This document shows positions 1-8,519 of a stretch of 64,000 bases of DNA, in pieces; position 1 is the first letter of the stretch, and each line of letters begins with the position of its first letter. The DNA is from Flavonifractor sp. An10 (lineage in GTDB: Bacteria > Bacillota > Clostridia > Oscillospirales > Oscillospiraceae): positions 124,001-188,000 of the forward strand of contig NZ_NFMB01000002.1 in the NCBI RefSeq assembly GCF_002161215.1. The letters are read 5' to 3'. The position numbers and the translations under genes were made by a program. The notes below the pieces were generated by a model. It ran no database searches. It was not told the origin of the DNA and was given only the letters and a program-made list of their open reading frames with translations.

Positions 1-55
1 TACCCGAAACCGGCTGCGGGACTTTTTGGAACAGGAGGGACTCTGGAATGGATAA
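1..55 (+). CDS. 3' end of an ECF-type sigma factor gene (partial)
   Basis: Only the last 17 codons are in the window, read in the frame beginning at base 2 and ending at the TAA at 53-55. The tail has the basic, helical look (RNRLRDFLEQEG) of the C-terminus of an ECF sigma factor. It overlaps the start of the next gene by 8 bp, the usual arrangement of a sigma gene translationally coupled to its anti-sigma gene. The identity is inferred from this short tail and the context. Confidence 0.45.
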   Translation, partial: TRNRLRDFLEQEGLWNG

Positions 56-638
56 AGAGATCCTGTTGGATGCGTTGAATGACCTGGATCCGGAGCTGGT
101 GGAGGAGGGAGCCGCTCCGCGGAGGCGGCCCGGCCGGCGGGCCCTGATTCTGGCGGCGGCCCTGGCCGCAGCCGTGTGCATCATGGGGGCCACCGGGGTT
201 CTGGAGCGGGCTCTGCTGATGACGGGGGTGGACATCGTCCGCACCCCCCATAGGGCCTGGGTGAGTTTTCGTTTCGCCGAAGCCCCTTACACCGTGGAGG
301 GGGAGCGGGTATATTTCACCGCCGACGGCCAGCACACCGATATTACCGCTCAGATCGACGAAAACATCCCCTATATCTATGAGACGGAGCACGAAGGCCG
401 CCCCACATGGCTCATGGTGGGGGGTGCGCCAGGGGCTCTGGGCTGGGCCGAGGTGTGGGCTGGCCGGGAGGCGGTGGAAGTGGCCTTTCAAGCCGGTGGT
501 GGCAGCGGCGTGCTCAATCTGGACGCCCAGAGGCTCCGGGAGCGGATCTGGCGGGAACTGCTGGGGGATGTCTCCTGGCTGTCCGCCGGCCTGGACGCCA
601 TCCAGGGCGAGCTGGAGGCCCTGCTGCCGGAGCCGTGA
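48..638 (+). CDS. single-pass membrane protein, possible anti-sigma factor
   Basis: This 196-aa protein has a short acidic cytoplasmic N-terminus (about 1-22), a basic stretch (RRRPGRR), one hydrophobic helix (about 30-48), and a soluble domain of about 145 residues outside the membrane. That topology, together with the overlap with a probable ECF sigma tail, fits an anti-sigma factor that holds its sigma factor at the membrane. No zinc-binding HxxxCxxC signature is visible, so it is not a classical ZAS protein. The outer domain matches nothing I recognise. A good ribosome site (GGAGG about 8 nt upstream) supports the ATG. The role is inferred mainly from gene order. Confidence 0.55.
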   Translation: MDKEILLDALNDLDPELVEEGAAPRRRPGRRALILAAALAAAVCIMGATGVLERALLMTGVDIVRTPHRAWVSFRFAEAPYTVEGERVYFTADGQHTDITAQIDENIPYIYETEHEGRPTWLMVGGAPGALGWAEVWAGREAVEVAFQAGGGSGVLNLDAQRLRERIWRELLGDVSWLSAGLDAIQGELEALLPEP

Positions 639-706
639 GACCCTCTGCCGTTTTGACGAAGAGAGGCTTGCCTTTTTGATTGCGGCGCAGTGCAGCGGGC
701 ATATCG

Positions 707-1216
707 TCAAGGGACTGTCTCTGCCATATCCGGATATATCGGTTTGTTCAATACGGCTTTATATCCATTTGTCTGATCACCGGTGATGGTAATAAAATAT
801 GATTCACCAAAGTGTGCCTCCCATGAGACAGGCTCCATATATTTCGTGATGTCATCCGGATATACGTTTTCATAATTGGGAGCCACGTATTCGGTTATGA
901 TTCGGAACTGCATGGACAGCTCAAAAGGCTCAGAGGGGTTATTCAGTTCCTCCTGATTCCACACCACAATGTTATCAGAATCGCGGCTGATCAGCGATCC
1001 ATCCGCATTTGATATGCCTCCACTGTATTCATGGCTGCCTGCACGATAATCAAAAACCAGCAGCCCGATATCCTCTTCCGCATCTAATCGTATATGCAGG
1101 GCGATTTCATCATCAGCAGGCGCATATTCGTTAGGAATCATCTGATTGTAGACGACGAGGCTCAGTCCCAGCACAATCACAACCGCAGCAATCATTCCAA
1201 TTGTCTTTTTCTTCAT
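707..1216 (-). CDS. small exported or membrane-anchored protein, unknown function
   Basis: This 169-aa protein begins MKKKTIGMIAAVVIVLGLSL, a basic N-terminus followed by one hydrophobic helix that acts as an uncleaved anchor or signal peptide. The rest is an acidic soluble domain with many beta-strand-like stretches. I place the start at the ATG at 1216 because a GGAG site lies about 10 nt before it and the hydrophobic helix then comes first. The frame stays open to 1396 but without a signal or ribosome site. It is convergent with the preceding gene. No family recognised. Confidence 0.6.
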   Translation of the reverse strand: MKKKTIGMIAAVVIVLGLSLVVYNQMIPNEYAPADDEIALHIRLDAEEDIGLLVFDYRAGSHEYSGGISNADGSLISRDSDNIVVWNQEELNNPSEPFELSMQFRIITEYVAPNYENVYPDDITKYMEPVSWEAHFGESYFITITGDQTNGYKAVLNKPIYPDMAETVP

Positions 1217-1606
1217 TTTAGAAGCACTCCTATTGATCGAATCATTTTTGCCTTCATGGAAAGAACATTTCCATGATCGCAGCAGCAAGATCATCGGTGC
1301 TGCCCTGGCAAACAGCCGTTCAAATAAGTGAAAAGCCACTTCGGGAACGGCGGTTTCAGATTTACTATAACATCCACCCCAATGGGGACTATTCATATTC
1401 CTGTTTTTAGGGATGCCCCCTCTCTATCCCTCGCTGCCATGATTGTAGGCGGAATTGCCCGTTGCCGCAAGCAACGAATCTTAACATCATTGGGTTGGCG
1501 GTAATTAGGGGCTATTGGCTTCTGGAAGGTTATCTTCCTCTCCCGATTTCTTCCTTTAAGAAAGGGCCGCCTGACACGGATCGGGAGGGCATATTGTGTA
1601 GAAGTA
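1217..1606. other. intergenic region with no recognisable gene
   Basis: This stretch of about 390 bases has lower GC than guaA and no open frame with a ribosome site. I looked for a purine riboswitch ahead of guaA and did not see the conserved loop motifs. The part upstream of 1216 may be decayed coding sequence, because the leftward frame remains open to 1396, but I cannot name a parent gene. Confidence 0.4.
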
Positions 1607-1635
1607 TTGCGCGCCGGGGGAAAGTATGATATTCT
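1607..1635 (+). promoter_or_regulatory. candidate guaA promoter
   Basis: TTGCGC at 1607-1612 and TATTCT at 1630-1635 are separated by 17 bp, a reasonable sigma-A promoter about 60 bp before the guaA start. It lies in an AT-rich patch inside a GC-rich chromosome. Confidence 0.5.
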
Positions 1636-1696
1636 AAGATATCAATTGCTGCCTGCTTCAAGGGCGGCATACAATCCATAGAAAGAAGGTACCTGA

Positions 1697-3238
1697 ATGT
1701 CCCATCAGACCGTGATTGTCCTGGACTTTGGCGGCCAGTACAACCAGCTAATCGCCCGCCGGGTGCGCGAGTGCGGCGTCTACTGCGAGGTCAAGCCCTA
1801 CACCACCCCGCTGGAGCAGCTCCGCGCCATGGAGCCCATCGGCTTCATTTTCACCGGCGGCCCCAACTCCGTCTATGTGGCGGGCGCCCCCAAGGCCGAC
1901 CCGGCCATTTTTGAGATGGGGGTGCCGGTGCTGGGCATCTGCTACGGCTGCCAGTTCATGGCCCACACCCTGGGCGGACAGGTCACCGAGGCCCAGGAGG
2001 ACACCGCCCGGGAGTACGGCAAGACCGAGACCTACTACGACACCGGCTGCAAGCTGTTCAAGGGCCTGCCGGAGCAGGGCATCTCCTGGATGAGCCACGG
2101 GGACTACATGGCCAAGGTGCCCGAGGGCTTCGCCCTCACCGCCCACACCGACGCCTGCCCCAACGTGGCCATCGCCGACGAGAAGCGGGGCTTCTACGGC
2201 GTGCAGTACCACCCCGAGGTCAACCACACCCAGCACGGCATCGACATGATCCGCAACTTCCTCTATGAGGTCTGCGGCGCCACGGGCGACTGGACGATGG
2301 GGGACTACAAGGAGAGCTCCATCAGGGCCATCCGGGAGAAGGTGGGGGACGGCAAGGTGCTGCTGGCCCTGTCCGGCGGCGTGGACTCCTCCGTGGCGGC
2401 CGCCCTGCTGGCCGAGGCGGTGGGGAACCAGCTCACCTGCGTGTTCGTGGATCACGGCCTCATGCGCAAGAACGAGGGCGACGAGGTGGAGGCCGCCTTC
2501 GCCAAGTGGGATATTCACTTTGTCCGGGTGGACGCCGAGGCGCGTTTCCTGTCCAAGCTGGCCGGGATCACCGAGCCCGAGCGCAAGCGCAAGATCATCG
2601 GCGAGGAGTTCATCCGCGTCTTTGAGGAGGAGGCCAAGAAGATCGGCCGGGTGGACTACCTGGTGCAGGGCACCATCTATCCCGACGTGATCGAGTCCGG
2701 TGCCGGTGACGCCGCCGTGATCAAGAGCCACCACAACGTGGGCGGCCTGCCCGACTATGTGGATTTCAAGGAGATTATCGAGCCCCTGCGCCTGCTGTTC
2801 AAGGACGAGGTGCGGCAGCTGGGCCGGGAGCTGGGCCTGCCCGAGTACCTGGTCATGCGCCAGCCCTTCCCGGGCCCGGGCCTGGCCATCCGCGTGATCG
2901 GCGATCTGACCAAGGAGAAGCTGGACACCCTCCGGGACGCCGACGCCATCTACCGGGAGGAGATCGCCGCCGCCGGTGAGGACAGGAACATCAACCAGTA
3001 CTTCGCCGTCCTCACCAACACCCGCTCCGTGGGCGTCATGGGCGACGGGCGCACCTACGACTACACCCTGGCCCTCCGCGCCGTCACCACCAGTGATTTT
3101 ATGACCGCTGACTGGGCCCGCATCCCCTACGACGTGCTGGACAAGATCTCCACCCGCATCGTCAACGAGGTCAAGGGGATCAACCGCATCGTCTATGACA
3201 TCACCTCCAAGCCCCCCGCCACGATCGAGTGGGAATGA
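1697..3238 (+). CDS. guaA: GMP synthase (glutamine-hydrolysing)
   Basis: GuaA converts XMP, ATP and glutamine to GMP, the last step of guanine nucleotide synthesis in the cytoplasm. The 513-aa length is normal. The N-terminal class I glutamine amidotransferase has its nucleophile in GICYGCQ (Cys82) and the His/Glu pair in YHPEVNH. The ATP-pyrophosphatase domain has the P-loop SGGVDSS near residue 226. The C-terminal dimerisation domain ends in [11 protein letters not shown], the conserved end of the family. The last codons (GAG TGG GAA) form the attachment core of the mobile array, and the protein stays complete after integration. An AGAAGG ribosome site precedes the ATG. The base composition is that of the host. 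Confidence 0.97.
   Translation: MSHQTVIVLDFGGQYNQLIARRVRECGVYCEVKPYTTPLEQLRAMEPIGFIFTGGPNSVYVAGAPKADPAIFEMGVPVLGICYGCQFMAHTLGGQVTEAQEDTAREYGKTETYYDTGCKLFKGLPEQGISWMSHGDYMAKVPEGFALTAHTDACPNVAIADEKRGFYGVQYHPEVNHTQHGIDMIRNFLYEVCGATGDWTMGDYKESSIRAIREKVGDGKVLLALSGGVDSSVAAALLAEAVGNQLTCVFVDHGLMRKNEGDEVEAAFAKWDIHFVRVDAEARFLSKLAGITEPERKRKIIGEEFIRVFEEEAKKIGRVDYLVQGTIYPDVIESGAGDAAVIKSHHNVGGLPDYVDFKEIIEPLRLLFKDEVRQLGRELGLPEYLVMRQPFPGPGLAIRVIGDLTKEKLDTLRDADAIYREEIAAAGEDRNINQYFAVLTNTRSVGVMGDGRTYDYTLALRAVTTSDFMTADWARIPYDVLDKISTRIVNEVKGINRIVYDITSKPPATIEWE
3226..3236 (+). repeat. attL core within guaA 3' end (copy 1 of 4)
   Basis: CGAGTGGGAAT, covering the last guaA codons up to the first base of the stop codon. 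Identical copies occur at 13700, 32621 and 48258, each at an element boundary. An 11-bp identity alone would be weak; the constant spacing of arm-site pairs around every copy makes it convincing. Confidence 0.88.
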
Positions 3239-3296
3239 CGCTCGAAACGGCGAAAACCCGCATGAATACAGGCTTTTTTGCCCGTCCATACTGCTC

Positions 3297-3315
3297 TTGA
3301 TACTGGATTGATACT
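3297..3315 (+). promoter_or_regulatory. left arm-type integrase sites of element 1
   Basis: Two TTGATACT repeats start at 3297 and 3308, 11 bp apart (one helical turn), and begin 61 bp inside the left core. The same GATACT pair with the same 11-bp period recurs at the right end (13581-13597). Direct repeats near both ends are typical binding sites for the N-terminal domain of a tyrosine integrase. Confidence 0.75.
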
Positions 3316-3364
3316 ATTTGTGTCCGCCCGGTATTCTCAAGAGAAAAATCCCAAAAGGACAAGC

Positions 3365-3406
3365 AAAACCGCCCTGCTGAACGACAAATTCAGCAGGGCG
3401 GTTTTT
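3365..3406. terminator. bidirectional terminator at left end of element 1
   Basis: A long perfect hairpin (stem GCCCTGCTGAA / TTCAGCAGGGC) is flanked by A and T runs on the two sides. It can end the leftward XRE transcript and stop read-through from guaA into the element. Each of the three elements has a strong hairpin in this position. Confidence 0.85.
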
Positions 3407-3415
3407 TTGCTTGTC

Positions 3416-3973
3416 TTATTTATTTTTCCGCCAAGGGATATAATATTCGCTTTCCAGGCCATCGTCGCAGGTATGGGGCCAGTTGAGTTTCCATTCAAAA
3501 TACTCTTCCCTGGTGATCTCCCCGGCGTGTAACTCCTGCTGACGAAAAAGCCATTCCCGCATGAACTCGTCCACAAGGCCATACTGGAAGTACATACCCA
3601 CGGGAGGGTGTGCGGGCCAGTCATCGCTATCATTGTACCGTACAGCGGTATCATCAGCGGCCCCTGCTCTGCCCGGATTGCGGACAAGTTGGAACAGGCG
3701 GATAGCGCCAGGGCTGTCCTCGTCCAGCCAGAAGAATGTCCGCATGAAGTCCTCGGCAGAGCCGGGGGCGATGGTGTAGAAGTTCTGGCGGTCTACCCGC
3801 AGCGCCTCGGCCATCTTGTCCAGCAGTTCCCGTTTCGGAACACGGTAATTCGTCTCATACTGGGCGATCCGGTTGTCCGCTCCCTTTTCCTCAAAGCCGA
3901 TAGCAAGCCCCAATTCCTTTTGTGTCATGCCTCGAAAGGTGCGGATTTTCTTTATCTTGTCTCCGACTGTCAT
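3416..3973 (-). CDS. XRE-family repressor of element 1
   Basis: This 185-aa protein has an N-terminal Cro/CI-type helix-turn-helix (about 4-60: IRTFRGMTQKELGLAIGFEE ... IAQYETNYRVPK) and a C-terminal part rich in aromatic and acidic residues that matches nothing I can name. It is transcribed away from the excisionase-integrase genes, the usual place for the maintenance repressor. Its DNA-binding helix differs clearly from the regulators of elements 2 and 3, and the palindrome in its promoter region (ATTAACA/TGTTAAT) differs accordingly. It should therefore control only its own element. Confidence 0.8.
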   Translation of the reverse strand: MTVGDKIKKIRTFRGMTQKELGLAIGFEEKGADNRIAQYETNYRVPKRELLDKMAEALRVDRQNFYTIAPGSAEDFMRTFFWLDEDSPGAIRLFQLVRNPGRAGAADDTAVRYNDSDDWPAHPPVGMYFQYGLVDEFMREWLFRQQELHAGEITREEYFEWKLNWPHTCDDGLESEYYIPWRKNK

Positions 3974-4057
3974 AATATCCCACCGCCTTTGCCAATAGTA
4001 TAGCGCAAAAAAGCGAAAGATGCAAGATAATCTTTAACAAAAATGCGAAATAAATTC

Positions 4058-4087
4058 TTGACATTAACACTTATGTTAATGTATAAT
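4058..4087 (+). promoter_or_regulatory. xis-int promoter with overlapping operator, element 1
   Basis: TTGACA at 4058-4063 and TATAAT at 4082-4087 are separated by 18 bp. The spacer is almost entirely a palindrome, ATTAACA (4063-4069) and TGTTAAT (4074-4080). A further TTAACA half-site follows at about 4101. This is a near-consensus promoter that a bound XRE repressor would block completely. Confidence 0.75.
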
Positions 4088-4130
4088 GAAGATGGTGACA
4101 TTAACATATTTGCGAAACTAAAATAAGGAG

Positions 4131-4328
4131 GTGCTGACCATGGAAAAGGAGCTGTTTGTGAGAGCAGAGGAGGTCGCCAGGGAGCTGGGCATTTCCAAGC
4201 CCTACGCCTACAAGCTGGTGCGGGAGATGAACGAGGAGCTGAAGAAAAAAGGCTTTCTCACCATTCCCGGACGGGTAAGCAGGCGCTACTTCGAGGAAAA
4301 ATTCTATGGGCTGCGGGACAGACAATAA
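4131..4328 (+). CDS. xis: excisionase-like small HTH protein
   Basis: This 65-aa protein has a winged-HTH/MerR-like motif: an RAEEVARELGISKPYAYKLV helix pair followed by a beta-hairpin (GRVSRRYF). It lies 13 bp before the integrase gene, the normal place for a recombination directionality factor. The equivalent genes in elements 2 and 3 are similar (about 50-60% by eye) and equally placed. A GGAGGTG ribosome site precedes the ATG. The role is inferred from size, fold and position. Confidence 0.75.
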   Translation: MLTMEKELFVRAEEVARELGISKPYAYKLVREMNEELKKKGFLTIPGRVSRRYFEEKFYGLRDRQ

Positions 4329-4341
4329 GGAGGGAACCACA

Positions 4342-4516
4342 ATGCCGGCATACAAAGACAAGGCAAAGGGCACATGGTATGCGTCCTTTTACTACGAGGA
4401 CTGGACGGGCAAGAAAGTAAAGAAAATGAAACGGGGCTTTCCCACCAAGCGGGAGGCTCTGGAGTGGGAGCGGACATTCCTGCAACAACAGACCGCCGAC
4501 CTGGAAATGACCTTTG
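4342..4516 (+). pseudogene. int: tyrosine integrase, 5' fragment (interrupted by IS110-family element)
   Basis: The first 58 codons of the integrase (AYKDKAKGTWYASFYYEDW..., the N-terminal arm-binding domain) end at ...DLEMTF, where the reading frame runs into foreign DNA. The homologues in elements 2 and 3 continue after MTF with (K/E)SFV. That continuation is found at 6135 onward, on the far side of the insertion. The junction is placed by this comparison, uncertain by a few bases. Confidence 0.88.
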
Positions 4517-4559
4517 CTACGAAAATAAGTAGCGAGGGCGTGAACCTTGACAAACAGGC

Positions 4560-4584
4560 TTTCAACGCCTCATGAAAAACCATC
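4560..4584 (+). repeat. left copy of the IS inverted repeat
   Basis: It contains TTCAACGCCTCATGAAA followed two bases later by CCATC. The reverse complement, with two mismatches in 25 bases, lies at 6114-6138. The unequal distance of the two copies from the integrase junctions is noted in the findings. Confidence 0.85.
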
Positions 4585-4643
4585 GCAGCACAAAAAGCGG
4601 CAGGCCAAAACCTGTCGCCGGCCGAAGTATGGTACAGTGGGAA

Positions 4644-5882
4644 TCAGCCTGGTGCCACCACAAAGTACCCCAGCTTTTGCAGTTCGTTCACCATACGGCT
4701 GGCCCGTTTGCGCTCACTTTGTTTTCTGCGGATCTCAAAACAGTCTTCGTTGTATGGAGAACCTGTCTTCAACATCGTGTAAATCAGCGCCAGCAGTTTG
4801 CGAGCCAAAGCAATCGTTGCACGTTTAGCGCCCTTCCGCTGTTTTATCCTCCAGTACCAACCGGAGAGGTACAAGCTTCGTTTTCCGGAGATGACCCATC
4901 CCACCTCACAGAGCATACTCTTCAGATACGGATTACCTTTGTTAATGTGAGCACTCTTGCGTTTTCCGGCACTCTCGTTGTTACCGGGACTCAAACCGGC
5001 CCAGGAGCATATATGCTGGGAATCCGGAAAGGCACTCATATCGGTACCAATCTCCGCGATAATGGCTGCTGCCGCAGTTACATCAATACCCGGTATGGAG
5101 CACAGGAGGCTCAATGCCTCTTCGTGCTTTATGATCTCTTTCGTAATAGCGTCCTCCACAGTATGCCGGTGCTGTTCAAGTGCTTCCAAGTGCCCAAATA
5201 TCATGCGAAGAAAGCCGCGCTGGTGCTCCGAGAGCGAACCGTTCAAGGCAATCAGTATTTCGTCGATACGTTTCCGGGTCTGTGTTTTCAGACACCGATC
5301 CAGAGCTTCCCGCGAAATATTTCCGTATTCCATGAGATGACGGATGATGTTTCGCCCGGAAGCGCCAAATGCGTCCGACAGAAACGCTGTGAAGCGGAAA
5401 CCGGAGCTTTGCAGAAATTTATCGATGCGATTCTTTTGGGCGGTAATGTCGCGAACGATGCTCTTACGATACCGGGTCAGATGCCGCAGTTCCCGGAAGG
5501 TCTTATCTGGGATAAAACTTCCCTTTAGTAATCCGGCACGGAGCAATGTGGCGATCCATTGCGCGTCCCGCATATCCGTTTTGCGCCCAGGCACATTCTT
5601 CATGTGGCGGGCATTCACGACCAGAATGCTGATCTGCCCATCAAAACATGGCTCCAGCATTTCGTAAATAGGCTGCCAGTAGATCCCGGTGCTCTCCATA
5701 GCGACATAGCGGCACTCTGCTTCCAACACCCAATCCCGCAGTTTCCGCATTTCCGGGATAAGTGTGCTGAAGGAGCGAATCTCGATTTCCGGATCGGTGC
5801 CCAGTTCACCTTTGGCAAGACAGGCAACAATAACGTCACGATGAATATCCAGTCCCATGGCGCAGGTCAATATGTCTTGCAT
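4644..5882 (-). CDS. IS110-family transposase (DEDD recombinase)
   Basis: This 412-aa protein has the family's two domains. The N-terminal RuvC-like DEDD domain (about 10-160) has GLDIHRD, the acidic AMESTGIYW and KTDMRDAQW. The C-terminal Tnp20 domain (about 255-370) has the helix-hairpin-helix IPGID, followed by AGLSPGNNESAGKRKS, which holds the serine used for strand cleavage. The start at 5882 is chosen because a GGGAGGG site precedes it by 5 nt and the protein then begins where the family does (MQDILTCAMGLDIHRD). Enzymes of this family are guided by a bridge RNA made from the non-coding end of the element. Confidence 0.93.
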   Translation of the reverse strand: MQDILTCAMGLDIHRDVIVACLAKGELGTDPEIEIRSFSTLIPEMRKLRDWVLEAECRYVAMESTGIYWQPIYEMLEPCFDGQISILVVNARHMKNVPGRKTDMRDAQWIATLLRAGLLKGSFIPDKTFRELRHLTRYRKSIVRDITAQKNRIDKFLQSSGFRFTAFLSDAFGASGRNIIRHLMEYGNISREALDRCLKTQTRKRIDEILIALNGSLSEHQRGFLRMIFGHLEALEQHRHTVEDAITKEIIKHEEALSLLCSIPGIDVTAAAAIIAEIGTDMSAFPDSQHICSWAGLSPGNNESAGKRKSAHINKGNPYLKSMLCEVGWVISGKRSLYLSGWYWRIKQRKGAKRATIALARKLLALIYTMLKTGSPYNEDCFEIRRKQSERKRASRMVNELQKLGYFVVAPG

Positions 5883-6134
5883 CAAATCCCTCCCTGAATT
5901 ATGCAGGCTGGGAATTGCCCGGGTGGGTATCCGAACTTTGCTACTCGTGCTCTTCACTTATGTGACGCAACATACTGCTGTTCTCTTGGGCAACTCGTCC
6001 ACGTTGAACAAACGGGGTGAAAATCCACCAAGGTGCAACCGGACTACGCCTGCTGTATTCAGTTTAGCAAATCCTTCGGTTAACGCACAGACTATATTTT
6101 CATTCTCAGCTGTGATGGCATTTCATGAGGCGTT
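5883..6134 (-). ncRNA. candidate bridge-RNA region of the IS110-family element
   Basis: These 252 non-coding bases lie between the transposase start and the IS end. In IS110-group elements the bridge RNA, whose two loops pair with target and donor DNA, is transcribed from this position. The size is right and there is no open frame. I have not folded the RNA or identified the guide loops, so this is inference from position. Confidence 0.45.
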
Positions 6135-7037
6135 GAAAACTTCGTGGCTGTCTATGTGGCGGACATGAAAGGCCGTATCAAGGAAAACACCTGGGGGACG
6201 AAAGAGCATATCCTCTACAAGAAGTTGGTGCCGTACTTCGGCAAGCGGAAGATGTGCGACATTCACTCCAAGGAGGTCATCGCCTGGCAGAATGAAATGC
6301 TGGGTTACCGGGACAAGAACGGCAAGCCCTACTCTCCGGTGTACTTAAAAACGCTGCACAATCAGTTGAGCGCCGTGTTCAACCATGCGGTACGGCACTA
6401 CAATCTAAAGGTCAATCCCGCTGCCCAGGCGGGCAATATGGGAAAGCCAAAGGGACGGGAAATGCTGTTCTGGACAAAGGCGGAGTATCTGAAATTCGCC
6501 GAGGCCATGATGGACAAGCCCCTTTCCTATTACGCCTTTGAAATGCTCTACTGGTGCGGCGTCCGGGAGGGGGAGCTGCTGGCCCTCACTCCTGGCGACT
6601 TCGACTTTGAGAAACAGACCGTCACCATCTCCAAGTCCTACCAGCGGATTAAGGGCAAGGATGTGATTACCGACCCCAAGACCCCTAAGAGCAACCGGGT
6701 CATTCAAATGCCCGCTTTCCTCTGTGAAGAAATGCGAGACTATATCAAGAGCCTGTATGGGGTGAAGCCCACCGACCGCATTTTCACGGTGACAAAATCC
6801 TACCTCCACCGGGAGATGGACAGGGGTGCGAAAGAGGCCGGGGTAAAGCGGATCAGAATACACGACCTGAGGCACTCCCACATTTCGCTGCTCATTGACA
6901 TGGGCTTTACGGCCCTGGCAATCGCTGACCGGGTGGGACATGAAAGCATTGATATTACCTACCGCTACGCCCACCTGTTCCCCACCCGGCAGGCGGAGAT
7001 GGCGGACAAACTGGACATGGAGCGAAAGGGGGCCTAA
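6135..7037 (+). pseudogene. int: tyrosine integrase, 3' fragment with the whole catalytic domain
   Basis: About 300 codons continue the integrase after the IS: a core-binding domain (DMKGRIKENTWGTKEHILYK) and the complete catalytic domain with Arg in CGVREGELL, HDLRHSH, GHESIDITYRYAH and the final Tyr. A GTG at 6144 could in principle start translation, but the N-terminal arm-binding domain would be missing and no ribosome site is seen. The catalytic half looks undamaged, so precise loss of the IS could restore the gene. Confidence 0.88.
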
Positions 7038-7040
7038 ATC

Positions 7041-7361
7041 ATGTCAGTGAAAAATCTTGACCGACACAACCGCTGGAGAAACAAAACTGTGGCTTTCCGG
7101 GTGTCCCCGGATGAGGACAGGGAAATTGAAACCGCTGTGCGGCTCTCCGGCCTTACCAAACAGGACTACATCACCCGACGGCTGCTGTGCCGGGATGTGG
7201 TGGTACAGGGCAACCCCAGGGTGTATAAGGCCCTGCGGAACGAGCTGGCCGCCGTTCTGGAAGAACTGGAGCGTATCGAGGCCGGGAATGGCGTGGATGG
7301 GGAGTTGCTGGACACCATCCGGCTGATCGCCGCCATCATGGACGGCATGAGGGAGGATTGA
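7041..7361 (+). CDS. MobC-like ribbon-helix-helix protein
   Basis: This 106-aa protein starts NRWRNKTVAFRVSPDEDREI..., a beta-strand followed by two helices as in ribbon-helix-helix relaxosome proteins (MobC/NikA-like, seen as KTVAFRVS and LTKQDYITRRL). The second half is helical. It starts 3 bp after the integrase stop and ends just before repA, so it is probably translated from the same mRNA. In mobilizable plasmids such proteins bind at oriT beside the relaxase. The copies in elements 2 and 3 are close homologues even though those elements have no visible relaxase, so a role at a replication origin is equally possible. Confidence 0.65.
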   Translation: MSVKNLDRHNRWRNKTVAFRVSPDEDREIETAVRLSGLTKQDYITRRLLCRDVVVQGNPRVYKALRNELAAVLEELERIEAGNGVDGELLDTIRLIAAIMDGMRED

Positions 7362-7364
7362 TAG

Positions 7365-8519
7365 ATGGATAGATTGCAAGAGAAAACGACTGCCCCATAT
7401 CCGCCTGTTGGCGCAGACGGGGGACAGTCGCTCTCACAAAAACCTAACCAAAGTATAGCAGAGGGCGTGACAGAACACAAGCCCCCGGAAAGAGATTTGG
7501 AGGAAATCCTGCGGCAGATAAGCCGGGTCAATGACCCGGCCTATCTGCCTACCGTGTCTATGAATGACCTCTACGAACAGGTGTACCCCGGCAGACCTCC
7601 TGTGGTAGACGGTCTGCTCTATGCGGGGACATATCTCTTTGTGGGCGCTCCCAAGGTGGGCAAGTCCTTTCTCATGGCCCAGCTTGCCTATCATGTGAGT
7701 ATGGGCCTTTCCCTGTGGGGGTATGAGGTGCGCCAGGGGACAGTCCTCTATCTGGCCCTGGAGGACAACCACCGTCGCTTACAGGAGCGGTTGTACCGGA
7801 TGTTTGGAGTAGAGAGTACCGGAAACCTGTTCTTTGCCATCGGAGCTAAGCAGCTCGGCGGTGGCCTGGAGGAGCAGCTAAAGGGCTTTGTCCGGGAACA
7901 CACGGACACCCGGCTTATTATCATCGACACCCTGCAAAAAATCCGGGAGGCCGGGGCAGAGAAGTACAGCTATGCCAACGACTATGAGGTAATCACCAAA
8001 CTGAAACGGTTTGCCGATATAAGCGGGGTTTGCCTCCTGGTTGTACATCACACCCGCAAGCAGCAGGCCGATGATAAGTTTGATATGATCTCCGGCACCA
8101 ACGGCTTATTGGGTGCGGCAGACGGGGCCTTTCTGCTCCAAAAGGAGCGGCGGGCAGACAACGCCGCCACCCTGGACATTTCTGGGCGGGATCAGCAAGA
8201 CCAGCGCCTCTACCTCAAGCGGGACGAGGAACGGCTTGTGTGGGAGCTGGAGCGGCGGGAAACGGAGCTGCGGCAGGAGCCGCCTGACCCGGTGTTGGAG
8301 GCTGTTGCCGCCCTGGTAACGGCGGAACGGCCAGAGTGGAGAGGGACGGCCACGGAACTTGTCGCCGCCCTGGGGCTGGATATGAAACCCAATGCCCTGG
8401 CTATGCGGCTGAATGTCCGGGCGTGGCGGCTGTCCTATGAGTACCACATCCACTATGAAAGCGCCCGAACCCATGCCGGGCGGAGTATCAAGCTCACGTT
8501 GGAGGAACCCCAGGCGTGA
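7365..8519 (+). CDS. RepA-like AAA/RecA-fold ATPase
   Basis: This 384-aa protein has a RecA-type hexameric ATPase core like RSF1010 RepA: Walker A GAPKVGKS (about residue 93), LALEDN, Walker B RLIIIDTLQ, and the sensor-like VVHHTRKQ. The C-terminal 80 residues look like a winged helix (TATELVAALGLDMKPNALAMRLN). Such proteins unwind DNA for replication of small plasmids and of excised integrative elements. Its first codons encode VGADGGQS within a conserved hairpin (7388-7429). A GC-rich inverted repeat starts at its stop codon. Both features recur in elements 2 and 3. Confidence 0.8.
   Translation: MDRLQEKTTAPYPPVGADGGQSLSQKPNQSIAEGVTEHKPPERDLEEILRQISRVNDPAYLPTVSMNDLYEQVYPGRPPVVDGLLYAGTYLFVGAPKVGKSFLMAQLAYHVSMGLSLWGYEVRQGTVLYLALEDNHRRLQERLYRMFGVESTGNLFFAIGAKQLGGGLEEQLKGFVREHTDTRLIIIDTLQKIREAGAEKYSYANDYEVITKLKRFADISGVCLLVVHHTRKQQADDKFDMISGTNGLLGAADGAFLLQKERRADNAATLDISGRDQQDQRLYLKRDEERLVWELERRETELRQEPPDPVLEAVAALVTAERPEWRGTATELVAALGLDMKPNALAMRLNVRAWRLSYEYHIHYESARTHAGRSIKLTLEEPQA
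7388..7429 (+). promoter_or_regulatory. conserved hairpin inside the repA start region, element 1
   Basis: An outer stem GACTG/CAGTC plus C/G runs encloses an inner stem CCTG/CAG with loop TTGGCG. The equivalent hairpins in elements 2 (17073-17116) and 3 (35359-35402) keep the loop and inner stem while the outer stem differs in sequence but still pairs. This suggests structure is being selected as well as protein sequence. The role is unknown: translational control, origin or nick site. Confidence 0.55.

Larger units (their letters stand above)
4517..6134 (-). mobile_element. IS110-family insertion sequence within the integrase gene
   Basis: About 1.62 kb separates the two integrase halves. 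It encodes one leftward DEDD/Tnp20 transposase. A 25-bp inverted repeat, 23 of 25 matching, lies at 4560-4584 and 6114-6138. The right copy touches the integrase junction; the left copy sits about 43 bp inside it. Inverted repeats are typical of the IS1111 subgroup, but the long non-coding segment here is upstream of the transposase, as in the IS110 subgroup. No clear target duplication is visible, as expected for this family. Confidence 0.85.

Noticed and set aside
1217-1696. Possible purine or other riboswitch before guaA
   Set aside because: The conserved core and paired loops of purine riboswitches are not visible.
1748-3289. Leftward frame of 513 codons antisense to guaA
   Set aside because: It is the mirror of a GC-rich gene with strong codon bias, gives a Gly/Val/His-rich protein without any motif, and has no ribosome site.
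4572-5528. 318-codon frame antisense to the IS transposase
   Set aside because: No ribosome site and no motif; the transposase frame is complete and recognisable.
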